Made by a program: the position numbers and the translations under genes
In this document: piece after piece, positions 1-8,097 of the stretch
How positions within the stretch are numbered: position 1 is the first letter of the stretch
Layout of the letters: each line of letters opens with the position of its first letter
Notes under the pieces: generated by a model
Databases searched by the model: none
What the model saw: the letters and a program-made list of their open reading frames with translations, nothing else
What the model was told of the DNA's origin: nothing
Assembly (NCBI GenBank): GCA_015661825.1
Contig: DQVI01000135.1
Span: 1 to 62,785 of the forward strand
Source: Novosphingobium capsulatum
GTDB lineage: Bacteria > Pseudomonadota > Alphaproteobacteria > Sphingomonadales > Sphingomonadaceae
Length of the DNA: 62,785 nt
Direction of reading: 5' to 3'

Positions 1-470
1 ACGATGCTTCCAGCATCGCTGGGCTCTCAGCCTCCTTGTGGTGACCCAAAATCCCTCGCCAAACCTCCGCCGCCCGACTTTTGGGTCGGGCTCTTAGGCC
101 TTATCCTTTGGTCCAAACCCGGCAGGTGAACGCCCCCTTGGACAATAAAGCCACTTGGCAAGGCTTTGCCGCGAGGAGTAGAAGCCCGGCAAGATCGCCG
201 GCATCCCGACGAATGGACAGGAAACTGGCCGGAAACTCGGGCGGCAGTCCTTGTCGGGGAGCGAGGATGGCGGTCAGGTAAAAAGCGACGATGCGGCATC
301 TCACGGCCCTCCCCGTTCATCACGGAGTTGGCAAAGGTGCGGTAGGACGTTGCGGCAAGATGTTGCGATAAGACAATGACGCGGTCACCCGGACCATGTT
401 TGAGGCCTCCTCGTTCAGGCCAAAGTCATCCGGACGGCCGGTCGGCTGCAGAAACGAAGGAGCCGCAGCA
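1..470. other. Leading 470 nt with no supported gene
   Basis: No reading frame here has convincing protein character; the short frames on both strands are rich in Arg, Ser and Pro, as shadow frames are in GC-rich DNA. Two small perfect hairpins are visible: GATGC/GCATC arms at 2-18 and GCCCGAC/GTCGGGC arms at 72-91, neither followed by a T-run. The 3' part should carry the hemA promoter and leader. I see no tRNA, SRP RNA or tmRNA signature. An upstream structured RNA cut by the window edge cannot be excluded. Confidence 0.5.
456..462 (+). promoter_or_regulatory. Ribosome binding site that sets the hemA GTG start
   Basis: GAAGGAG lies 8 nt before the GTG at 471. It favours this start over the longer open frame beginning at 396, whose extra N-terminal residues do not resemble the ALAS family. 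Confidence 0.75.
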
Positions 471-1697
471 GTGAATTACGACCAGATTTTCGATGCTGCG
501 ATCGGCCGCCTGCATTCCGAAGGTCGCTACCGCGTTTTCATCGACATTCTGCGCAACAAGGGCGCCTATCCCAACGCCCGCTGCTTTGCCGGACACAACG
601 GCCCCAAGCCGATCACGGTATGGTGCTCGAACGACTATCTCGCGATGGGCCAGCACCCCAAGGTGATCGCCGCCATGGAAGAGGCGCTCCACGACGTGGG
701 CGCGGGCTCTGGCGGCACGCGCAACATCGGCGGCAATACCCATTATCACATCGACCTTGAGCGCGAACTGGCCGACCTGCATGGCAAGGACGGAGCACTG
801 CTGTTCACCTCGGGCTATGTCTCGAACGACGCGACGCTTTCCACGCTCGCCAAGGTCCTGCCCGGCTGCGTGATCTTCTCCGACGAGCTGAACCACGCCA
901 GCATGATCGCGGGCATCCGCAATTCGGGCGCGGAAAAGCGCGTGTTCCGCCACAACGACCTCGAACACCTCGAAGAACTGCTGGCCGCGACCGACCCGGC
1001 CCTGCCCAAGCTGATCGCCTTCGAGAGCGTCTATTCGATGGACGGCGACGTCGCCCCGATCCACGCAATCTGCGACCTGGCCGAAAAGTACAATGCCCTG
1101 ACCTACATCGACGAGGTCCATGCCGTGGGTATGTATGGTCCGCGCGGCGGCGGCATCACCGACCGCGACGAGGCGGCCCACCGCATCGACATCATCGAAG
1201 GCACGCTGGGCAAGGCCTTTGGCGTGATGGGCGGCTATATCGCGGCCGACACGCGGATCATCGACGTGATCCGTTCCTATGCCCCCGGCTTCATCTTCAC
1301 CACCTCGCTCTCGCCGGTGCTGGTGGCCGGCGTGCTGGCCTCGGTGCGCCACCTCAAGGCTTCGAGCGTCGAGCGCGACGCCCAGCAGGCCGCCGCCGCC
1401 ACGCTCAAGCAGCTGTTCCGCGATGCCGGGCTTCCGGTGATGGACAGCACGACGCATATCGTCCCGCTGATGGTCGGCGATCCGGTGCGCGCCAAGAAGG
1501 TGTCGGATATCCTGCTCGCCGAATATGGCGTCTATGTTCAGCCGATCAATTTCCCGACCGTGCCACGCGGCACCGAGCGCCTGCGCTTCACCCCCGGCCC
1601 GGCCCACACCGAAGCCATGATGCAGGACCTGACCCGCGCCCTCGTCGAGATCTGGGAACGCCTCGACCTCGAAATGGCGCAACAGCAGGCTGCGTAA
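471..1697 (+). CDS. hemA: 5-aminolevulinate synthase
   Basis: This PLP enzyme condenses glycine and succinyl-CoA to 5-aminolevulinate, the first step of heme synthesis by the C4 route used in Alphaproteobacteria. The protein is 408 residues, the family norm, starting at GTG with a good Shine-Dalgarno site. Visible features are the N-terminal NYDQIFD start typical of bacterial ALAS, the substrate-binding GGTRNIGGN segment (81-89), the PLP-contacting DEVHAVG (214-220) and the GTLGKAFG motif with the Schiff-base lysine at K248, the same number as in Rhodobacter ALAS. It stands alone, followed by a strong terminator. The main alternative, an 8-amino-7-oxononanoate synthase or other alpha-oxoamine synthase, is unlikely given the length and motifs. 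Confidence 0.96.
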   Translation: MNYDQIFDAAIGRLHSEGRYRVFIDILRNKGAYPNARCFAGHNGPKPITVWCSNDYLAMGQHPKVIAAMEEALHDVGAGSGGTRNIGGNTHYHIDLERELADLHGKDGALLFTSGYVSNDATLSTLAKVLPGCVIFSDELNHASMIAGIRNSGAEKRVFRHNDLEHLEELLAATDPALPKLIAFESVYSMDGDVAPIHAICDLAEKYNALTYIDEVHAVGMYGPRGGGITDRDEAAHRIDIIEGTLGKAFGVMGGYIAADTRIIDVIRSYAPGFIFTTSLSPVLVAGVLASVRHLKASSVERDAQQAAAATLKQLFRDAGLPVMDSTTHIVPLMVGDPVRAKKVSDILLAEYGVYVQPINFPTVPRGTERLRFTPGPAHTEAMMQDLTRALVEIWERLDLEMAQQQAA

Positions 1698-1752
1698 TAG
1701 CCCACTTTTTGCCCTGCCCTTCCTTTCGGGGAAGGCGGGGCAACAGATACGA

Positions 1753-1790
1753 GAAAGCCCCGCCGGAACCAACCGGCGGGGCTTTCTTCT
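1753..1790 (+). terminator. Intrinsic terminator after hemA
   Basis: A 14-bp perfect stem (1753-1766 with 1773-1786) with a 6-nt loop ends in a T-rich tail. The A-rich left arm means it may also stop transcription coming from the convergent decarboxylase gene. Confidence 0.85.
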
Positions 1791-1888
1791 TATGTGCGAC
1801 CCGAGACGGGCTCAAGGTGTGGGGTGCGCCTAGCCGTGCCAAGCTGTCACCACCCTGAACCGATTTCGCAATGCAACCTTTTTTACAG

Positions 1889-3088
1889 TCAGCGCAGCGA
1901 GACCACGTTGTCGCTCAGGCGCAGGCCACGGCGGCTGCCGTTGTACTGGCTGGACATCGGCTCGTCGGTGACAGTGTAGGTTTCCACCGCCTCGAAACCG
2001 TTGAATGCGGTCTTCATCGCCGCACCATAGGCGCCGAGCATGCCGATCTCGATGTAGTCGCCGGCGCGTGCATCGGCGGGCAGCGGGAACGGACCTTCCA
2101 TGAAGTCCATGTCGTCGCAGGTCGGGCCATAGAAGCTGAAATCAGCCATTTCACCCGCTTCGATCACCTCCCCATCGCGCATCAGGCGCACGGGGAAACG
2201 CCAGCCGACATGGGCCGCATCGAACAGGGCGCCATAGGCACCATCGTTGATGTACAGTTCGTTCTCGCGGCGCTTTTCGACGCGCACGATGATCGAGTTG
2301 TATTCGGCGCACAGCGCGCGGCCCGGCTCGCACCAGAGTTCGGCCGAGTAGGACACCGGCAGCGACTCATAGGTCCGGTCGATCAGCGCGAAGTAGTCTT
2401 CGAGCGGCGGAGGCTCCATGCCCGGATAGACCGACGGGAAGCCGCCGCCGACATCGATGATGTCGACCGTGACGGCCGCATCGACGATCGCCGCGCGCGC
2501 CTTTTCGAGGGCCAGCACATAGGCATGCGGGCTCATCGCCTGGCTGCCGACGTGGAAGCACACGCCAAGGCTGTCGGCGAGCTGGCGGGTCTGCTGGAGC
2601 AGCTCGCGCGCATCGACGAGGTCGCAGCCGAACTTGGAAGCGAGGCTCAGCTCGGAATGCTCCGAAGAGACGCGCAGGCGCACGCAGAGCGTCAGATCCT
2701 GTGCGCCATCGGTCGCTTCGCGGATCTTTTCCAGTTCGTCGAGCGAATCGAGGCTGAACGTGCGCACGCCGTAGGTCTTGTAGGCCTCGGCAATGGCGCG
2801 CGGCGCCTTGACCGGGTGCATGAAGCACAACGTGGCTTCGGGCAGGACCGAGCGCACCAGACGCACTTCGGTGATCGAAGCGACATCGTAATGGGTGATA
2901 CCGGCGTCCCAGAGCACGCGCAGAAGGTCAGGAGAAGGGTTCGCTTTCACCGCATAGAGCGACTTGCCCGGAAACTTCTCGACAAAGAAGCGGGCTGCGC
3001 GCGCGGCTGCATGCGGGCGGTTGAGAATGGCGGGTTGGTCAGGCGCGGTGGCGCGAACTACAGCCCGTGCATCAAGATAATTGTGCAA
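1889..3088 (-). CDS. Ornithine (or lysine/ornithine) decarboxylase, alanine racemase-fold type
   Basis: A group IV (fold III) PLP decarboxylase that removes CO2 from ornithine to give putrescine. Family motifs are all present: the PLP lysine in YAVKANP (K48 from the chosen start), HVGSQ, the glycine-rich DVGGGFP, CEPGR for phosphate binding, and the YGPTCDxxD segment carrying the active-site Cys from the partner subunit. The chosen TTG at 3088 gives 399 residues and a homologue-like N-terminus (HNYLDARAVVRA). The frame stays open to another TTG at 3196, so the start is not certain. It is the third gene in a row with a carboxyspermidine dehydrogenase and decarboxylase, which would use its putrescine. 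Substrate choice between ornithine and lysine cannot be read by eye. Confidence 0.88.
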   Translation of the reverse strand: MHNYLDARAVVRATAPDQPAILNRPHAAARAARFFVEKFPGKSLYAVKANPSPDLLRVLWDAGITHYDVASITEVRLVRSVLPEATLCFMHPVKAPRAIAEAYKTYGVRTFSLDSLDELEKIREATDGAQDLTLCVRLRVSSEHSELSLASKFGCDLVDARELLQQTRQLADSLGVCFHVGSQAMSPHAYVLALEKARAAIVDAAVTVDIIDVGGGFPSVYPGMEPPPLEDYFALIDRTYESLPVSYSAELWCEPGRALCAEYNSIIVRVEKRRENELYINDGAYGALFDAAHVGWRFPVRLMRDGEVIEAGEMADFSFYGPTCDDMDFMEGPFPLPADARAGDYIEIGMLGAYGAAMKTAFNGFEAVETYTVTDEPMSSQYNGSRRGLRLSDNVVSLR

Positions 3089-3327
3089 CTCAAGGGACCC
3101 CCAAACAAAACGTGGAACGAAAAGCTGCCTTGCGGTTTGGAAGTCCCCATGGGGCAGCGAGGAAGCGCTAAATAGGGCCGGTGGAACGAAGTTCAAGCGA
3201 AAAAATCACGGCTTCACAAATCTGTCACATTGCAGGCCGCGCCCCGGCGCGCACATGCCCCGTCCGGGCGCAGAAACGGCCCCCGAACGACACGACAGGA
3301 TCATGATTCAAAACAAAATTACTGAAA

Positions 3328-4527
3328 TTATCCGAGGCGGTCGCGGAAATCCTCGTAGGCGAAAGTCCGCAGGCATTCGAGCGTGTCGGTCGCACTGTCC
3401 CAGAGCCAGATCGAAGGCAGCGGCACCCCGTTGAAGGTGGTGGTCTTGACCATCGAGTAATGGGCCTGATCAAGGAAGGCGAACCGCACGCCCGGCTCGG
3501 CGCGAACCGGCAGGCGGTAGTCGCCGATCACGTCGCCCGCCAGACACGAAGGCCCGCCCAGACGCACCGGCGCATCGGCGCCATCGGTGCCCTCGTATTC
3601 GTCGATGGGCCGCTCGCCGAGCATGGCCGGACGATAGGGTGCCTCGATGACGTCGGGCATGTGGCAGGTCGCCGAAATGTCGGTGATGGCGATGTCCATG
3701 CCGTTCCAGTGCCGGTCGAGCACGGTGCCCACGAGGATGCCCGCGTCGAGCGCGACGGCCTCGCCCGGTTCGAGATAGATCTCGCAGCCGGTTTCCGCCT
3801 TTACCGCCTTGAGGAAGGCGACCAGATCGTCGCGCTGGTAGTCGGCGCGGGTCACATGGTGGCCACCGCCAAAGTTGAGCCACTTGAGCTGGCCGAAGAA
3901 CGGCGCAATGCGGGGCTTGAGGGCCTCCCACGTGCGTTCCAGCGGCTCGAAGTCCTGCTCGCACAGCGTGTGGAAATGCAGGCCCGAGACGCCTTCGAGG
4001 TGTTCCGGCGTCAACTGGTCGACCGGGAAGCCGAGGCGCGAATGGGGCGCGCAGGGGTCGTAGCGCGGCACTTCGCCTTCGGCATGGAGCGGGTTGATCC
4101 GCAGGCCCACGTCGAACACCTTGCCCGCCGCGCGCGCGGCGGCCAGCTCGGGCGCGAAGCGTGCGATCTGGAACGGCGAATTGAAGATCACATGGTCGGA
4201 CAAGTCGAGGATCTCGGGCAGATCCTCGCCCTTGTAGGCCGCGCAATAGGTCGCGATCTCGCCCCTGTAATGCTCGGCAGCAAGCTTGGCCTCCCACAGG
4301 CCCGACGTGCACACCCCGTCGAGATAGTCCCCGACGATCGGCGCGACCTTCCACATCGAGAAGGCCTTGAGCGCGCTGAGCACCTTGATCCCGGCCCGGT
4401 CGCGGATGTCGGCCAGAACCGCCAGATTGCGGCGCAGGGCCTGAACGTCGACGACGAACGAGGGGCTGTCGACGCGCGACAGGTCGAAATGGGCAAAGGC
4501 GCCCGGATCACCGGCTCTGGTTTCCAT
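3328..4527 (-). CDS. nspC: Carboxynorspermidine/carboxyspermidine decarboxylase
   Basis: A 399-residue fold III PLP decarboxylase that converts carboxyspermidine (or carboxynorspermidine) to spermidine (or norspermidine). The PLP lysine is in LSALKAFS (K54). The family-typical CTSGLWEAKLA, HFHTLCEQ, NFGGGHH, LEPGEA and DISATCHMPDV segments are all visible. The start is the ATG at 4527; the frame extends upstream to 4629 without family resemblance. It lies 162 nt after the dehydrogenase gene that supplies its substrate and 239 nt before the putrescine-forming decarboxylase gene, all on the minus strand, so the three probably form a spermidine operon. Confidence 0.93.
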   Translation of the reverse strand: METRAGDPGAFAHFDLSRVDSPSFVVDVQALRRNLAVLADIRDRAGIKVLSALKAFSMWKVAPIVGDYLDGVCTSGLWEAKLAAEHYRGEIATYCAAYKGEDLPEILDLSDHVIFNSPFQIARFAPELAAARAAGKVFDVGLRINPLHAEGEVPRYDPCAPHSRLGFPVDQLTPEHLEGVSGLHFHTLCEQDFEPLERTWEALKPRIAPFFGQLKWLNFGGGHHVTRADYQRDDLVAFLKAVKAETGCEIYLEPGEAVALDAGILVGTVLDRHWNGMDIAITDISATCHMPDVIEAPYRPAMLGERPIDEYEGTDGADAPVRLGGPSCLAGDVIGDYRLPVRAEPGVRFAFLDQAHYSMVKTTTFNGVPLPSIWLWDSATDTLECLRTFAYEDFRDRLG

Positions 4528-4689
4528 GGGAGGCGAGGCCTTTCGGGAGAGATGCAAGAGAGGGGTCTTGAAACGACGGACGCCAGCCCCGCAAGGACTG
4601 CGGAAAGCCGGCGCCGGATACTTTGCCATATCGGCCCCCGCTGCCCTCCCTGCAAGGGACGGGCAACGGATGGCCTCAGAACCGCAGGA

Positions 4690-5895
4690 TCAGAATTCCA
4701 GCGGCCCGGCCAGTTCCTTGACCTGCCAGGGCAGGCCATGGGCATTGAGCATGTCCATGAACGGATCGGGATCGAGCTGTTCGATGTTGAACACGCCCTC
4801 GCCCTTCCACAGGCCCTGCACGACCAGCGCCGCGCCGATCATCGCGGGAACGCCGGTGGTGTAGCTGACGGCCTGGTTGCCGGTTTCGGCGAAGGCGTCT
4901 TCGTGGTCGCAGATGTTGTAGATGTAGAAGGTCTTCTCCACCCCATCCTTGGTGCCCGTGGCGATGTCGCCGATGTTGGTCTTGCCCTTGGTGGTGGCGC
5001 CCAGCGAGGCAGGCTCGGGCAGGACGGCCTTGAGGAACTGGAGCGGGATGATCTCCTTGCCCTCGTAGATCACCGGGTCGATGCGGGTCATGCCCACGTT
5101 CTGGAGCACGGTGAGGTGGGTGATGTACGCATCGCCAAAGGTCATCCAGAAGCGGATGCGCTCGATCTCGGGCAGGTGCGTCTTGAGGCTTTCGATTTCC
5201 TCGTGATACATCAGGTACATGTTCTTGGGGCCAACGGCCTCGAAATCGAACTGGTGGCGGATCGTGAGCGCCGGGGTTTCCACCCATTCACCGTTGAGCC
5301 AGTGGCGCGCGGGCGCGGTCACTTCGCGGATGTTGATTTCGGGGTTGAAGTTGGTGGCAAAGTGCTGGCCATGGTCGCCGCCGTTACAATCAAGAATGTC
5401 GAGCGTCTTGATCGTGTCGAGCTTGTGCTTCTTGAGCCAGGTGGCGAAAACCGAGGTCACGCCCGGATCGAAGCCCGAGCCGAGCAGGGCCATCAGGCCC
5501 TTTTCCTTGAAGCGTTCCTGATAGGCCCACTGCCACTTGTATTCGAACTTGGCTTCTTCGCGCGGTTCGTAGTTGGCGGTGTCCATGTAGTTGACGCCAG
5601 CGGCAAGGCAGGCGTCCATGATCGTCAGATCCTGGTAGGGCAGCGCGAGGTTGACCACCAGCACGGGCTTGACCTCGTTGATCAGCGCGGTCGTCGCGGC
5701 CACGTCGTCCGCGTCGATCTGGTAGGTCGCCACGTCGACCCCGGTGCGTTCCTTCACCGAGGCGGCGATTGCGTCGCACTTGCTCTTGGTGCGGCTGGCA
5801 AGGGCGATGCCGGTAAAGATATCGGCATTCATCGCCATCTTGTGAACCGCAACCGAGCCGACGCCACCGGCACCAATCACAAGAACCTTTGCCAT
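4690..5895 (-). CDS. Carboxyspermidine dehydrogenase (saccharopine dehydrogenase family)
   Basis: An NAD(P)H-dependent enzyme that reductively joins L-aspartate beta-semialdehyde to putrescine (or diaminopropane), giving carboxyspermidine (or carboxynorspermidine). The 401-residue protein starts MAKVLVIGAGGVG, a Rossmann nucleotide loop at residues 8-13. The ATG at 5895 has GGAG 5 nt upstream. The length and the adjacent nspC fit carboxy(nor)spermidine synthase better than lysine-forming saccharopine dehydrogenase or the longer homospermidine synthase. It is the first gene of the putative polyamine operon and is transcribed away from btaA. Confidence 0.92.
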   Translation of the reverse strand: MAKVLVIGAGGVGSVAVHKMAMNADIFTGIALASRTKSKCDAIAASVKERTGVDVATYQIDADDVAATTALINEVKPVLVVNLALPYQDLTIMDACLAAGVNYMDTANYEPREEAKFEYKWQWAYQERFKEKGLMALLGSGFDPGVTSVFATWLKKHKLDTIKTLDILDCNGGDHGQHFATNFNPEINIREVTAPARHWLNGEWVETPALTIRHQFDFEAVGPKNMYLMYHEEIESLKTHLPEIERIRFWMTFGDAYITHLTVLQNVGMTRIDPVIYEGKEIIPLQFLKAVLPEPASLGATTKGKTNIGDIATGTKDGVEKTFYIYNICDHEDAFAETGNQAVSYTTGVPAMIGAALVVQGLWKGEGVFNIEQLDPDPFMDMLNAHGLPWQVKELAGPLEF

Positions 5896-6181
5896 CGTCA
5901 CTCCATCATCCATCAAAACAGGGGGAATATCCCGCCGATCCTGCCACAGGACCGCGGAGGTTTCATGGGAACGCCCATAAGCCAAGCCCCCTTAATCCAA
6001 GCCCATGACAAACCCAAGACCCTTGTGACCCGCTGCGCGCCCCGCAACGCGCCCCTGCCCCTGTTTTGGCGAAATAGATGGGGAAAGCTCTCCATGCCCA
6101 CCCCGGCCACAATTGCCACAATCCCGCAATGCCACGCGCGTAAAGCAGCGCCCATCGATACGCATGGGAAGTCCACAGACC
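5896..6181. promoter_or_regulatory. Divergent promoter region between the polyamine operon and btaA
   Basis: These 286 nt separate two divergent operons and must hold both promoters. No clear promoter elements stand out. One PHO-box-like half-site (ATGACAA, 6005-6011) is present, but no second half at the 11-nt spacing a PHO box needs. Confidence 0.45.
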
Positions 6182-7426
6182 ATGGAATTGCGCAAGAAGT
6201 CCAAGCCCGAAGCCGCTGCTGAGCATTCTCCTCTCGTGCGCTCGGTCGTGCGCAAGGGGGCGGGCATGGCGAACCGTCTGCTCGACCACACGTTCGCGCT
6301 CGCGTTTCGCGGCCTTGTCTATGCCCAGATCTGGGAAGACCCCGAAGTCGACATGGAAGCCTTGCAGATTCGCCCCGACAGCCGCGTCGTGGCCATCGCC
6401 AGCGGCGGGTGCAACGTGCTGTCCTATCTGGTCGCCGACCCGGCCAGCATCACCGCGGTCGATCTCAACACCGCGCATATCGCGCTCAACAAGCTCAAGC
6501 TGGCCGCAGCCCAAACCCTGCCCGACCATGCGCAGTTCCACCGCTTCTTCGCCCAGGCCGACAGCCCGGCCAATATCGCGACCTATCGCGCCAAGCTCGC
6601 CCCCCTGCTCGACGAACCGACGCGCCGCTATTGGGAAGGGCGCGACCTGATCGGGCGGCGGCGCATCGGCGGGTTCTCGCGCGGGATCTACAAGCGCGGG
6701 CTGCTGGGCAATTTCATCGGCGTGGCGCACCTGCTCGCGCGGCTCTACCGGATCGATCTCGCGCGCATTCTGGCCGCGCCCACGCTCGAAGCCCAGCGCG
6801 CGGTGTTCGAGGCCGAACTGGCCCCCGTCTTCGACAAGCGCTTCGTGCGCTGGCTGACCGACCAGCCCGCCTCGCTGTTCGGGCTGGGCATTCCCCCGGC
6901 GCAGTTCGATGCGCTGGCGGGCGACCAGCGCATGGCGCAAGTCCTGCGCCGCCGCCTCGAACGGCTCGCCTGCGATTTTCCCGTGGCCGAAAACTATTTC
7001 GCCTGGCAGGCTTTTTCGCGCGGCTATGCCCGTGACGGGCAAGGCCCCCTGCCCCCCTATCTCCAGCGCGCCAACTGGCAGGCCGTGCGCGAGCGCGCGT
7101 CGCGGGTGCAAGTGATCCACGCCAATTTCACCGAGCATCTGGCCACCCTGCCCGATGCCTCGCGCGACCGCTATGTCCTGCTCGACGCGCAGGACTGGAT
7201 GACCGACGCCCAGCTCAACGCGCTCTGGCAGGAAATCACCCGCACGGCCCGGCCGGGCGCGCGCGTGCTATTCCGCACCGCCGCCCAGCCCAGCCTGCTG
7301 CCCGGACGCCTCGCGCCCGAGCTGCTCGCCCGCTGGCGCTACCATGCCCGCGAATGCGAAGGGTTCACCGCGCGCGACCGCTCCTCGATCTATGGCGGCG
7401 TCCACCTCTACAGCCTCATCCCATGA
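6182..7426 (+). CDS. btaA: S-adenosylmethionine:diacylglycerol 3-amino-3-carboxypropyl transferase
   Basis: BtaA (DUF3419 family) moves the aminocarboxypropyl group of SAM onto diacylglycerol to make diacylglyceryl-homoserine, the first step to the betaine lipid DGTS. The 414-residue length matches Rhodobacter BtaA. Family segments include the N-terminal YAQIWEDPEVD, the SAM-site-like ASGGCNVLSYL followed by AVDLNxAH, and the C-terminal LLDAQDWM and RTA motifs. The ATG at 6182 begins the MELRKK start; a second ATG lies 18 nt upstream in frame. The gene overlaps btaB by 4 nt (ATGA), so the two are translationally coupled. BtaA acts at the inner membrane on diacylglycerol. Confidence 0.93.
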   Translation: MELRKKSKPEAAAEHSPLVRSVVRKGAGMANRLLDHTFALAFRGLVYAQIWEDPEVDMEALQIRPDSRVVAIASGGCNVLSYLVADPASITAVDLNTAHIALNKLKLAAAQTLPDHAQFHRFFAQADSPANIATYRAKLAPLLDEPTRRYWEGRDLIGRRRIGGFSRGIYKRGLLGNFIGVAHLLARLYRIDLARILAAPTLEAQRAVFEAELAPVFDKRFVRWLTDQPASLFGLGIPPAQFDALAGDQRMAQVLRRRLERLACDFPVAENYFAWQAFSRGYARDGQGPLPPYLQRANWQAVRERASRVQVIHANFTEHLATLPDASRDRYVLLDAQDWMTDAQLNALWQEITRTARPGARVLFRTAAQPSLLPGRLAPELLARWRYHARECEGFTARDRSSIYGGVHLYSLIP

Positions 7427-8091
7427 CATCGGCCCCCACCAAAACCGGCGCACAGACCAGCGGCGCGCATGCCGCGCTGATGGACGCGATCTATCGGCGT
7501 CAGGCGCGCATCTATGACGTGACGCGCAAGTACTACCTGTTCGGGCGCGACCGGATGATCGGCGAACTGAAAGCGCCGCCGGGCGCACGCGTGCTCGAAC
7601 TGGGTTGCGGAACGGGGCGCAACCTGGCCCAGATCGCCCGCGCCTGGCCGGGCACGCGGCTGCATGGGCTGGATATTTCGCCCGCCATGCTCACCGTCGC
7701 GCGCGACAGGCTGGGCGGGCGGGCACGGCTGGCGCAGGGCGACGCCACCGATTTCGCGCCCCAGGCCCTGTTCGGGTGCGACACGTTCGACCGCGTGGTC
7801 TTCTCGTTCGTGCTCTCGATGATCCCCGACTGGCCCGGCGCGCTCGCACAGGCGATCCGGGTTCTGGCGCCGGGCGGGGCGATCCACATCGTCGATTTTC
7901 ACGATTGCCAGGGCCTGCCCGGCCCGCTCGCGCGGCTGCTGCGCGCGTGGCTCGCGCATTTTCATGTTACCCCGCGCCTGACACTGGCCGACGAAGCGCG
8001 GGCGCAGGCGGCACAGGCAGGCCTCGCCTTGCGGGTCATCACCGGCCCGCTCGGCTACTACCGGCTGATCATGCTCACCCGCGCGGGGTGA
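7423..8091 (+). CDS. btaB: Diacylglyceryl-homoserine N-methyltransferase
   Basis: BtaB adds three methyl groups from SAM to diacylglyceryl-homoserine to finish DGTS. The 222-residue class I methyltransferase has the SAM-binding motif VLELGCGTGRN at residues 57-67 and a GLDIS acidic loop after it. A conserved lead region (DAIYRRQARIYDVTRKYYL) precedes the fold, as in characterised BtaB proteins. The start codon sits inside the btaA stop (ATGA). A generic methyltransferase label would be safe from sequence alone; the coupling to btaA makes BtaB very likely. Confidence 0.92.
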   Translation: MTSAPTKTGAQTSGAHAALMDAIYRRQARIYDVTRKYYLFGRDRMIGELKAPPGARVLELGCGTGRNLAQIARAWPGTRLHGLDISPAMLTVARDRLGGRARLAQGDATDFAPQALFGCDTFDRVVFSFVLSMIPDWPGALAQAIRVLAPGGAIHIVDFHDCQGLPGPLARLLRAWLAHFHVTPRLTLADEARAQAAQAGLALRVITGPLGYYRLIMLTRAG

Positions 8092-8097
8092 ACGGTA

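Noticed and set aside
363-376. TTGCGATAAGACAA upstream of hemA as an FNR-type site
   Set aside because: Only the outer TTG and CAA match TTGAT-N4-ATCAA; the inner bases do not. Too weak to call.
4643-4664. GC hairpin between the dehydrogenase and nspC genes as a terminator
   Set aside because: The stem has a bulge and no T-run, and the flanking genes look like one operon.
6005-6011. ATGACAA upstream of btaA as a PHO box
   Set aside because: A single half-site; no second half at the required 11-nt spacing on either strand.
3460-6222. A 920-residue plus-strand frame across the polyamine genes
   Set aside because: Antisense to the decarboxylase and dehydrogenase genes, which have full sets of family motifs; the frame itself resembles no protein.
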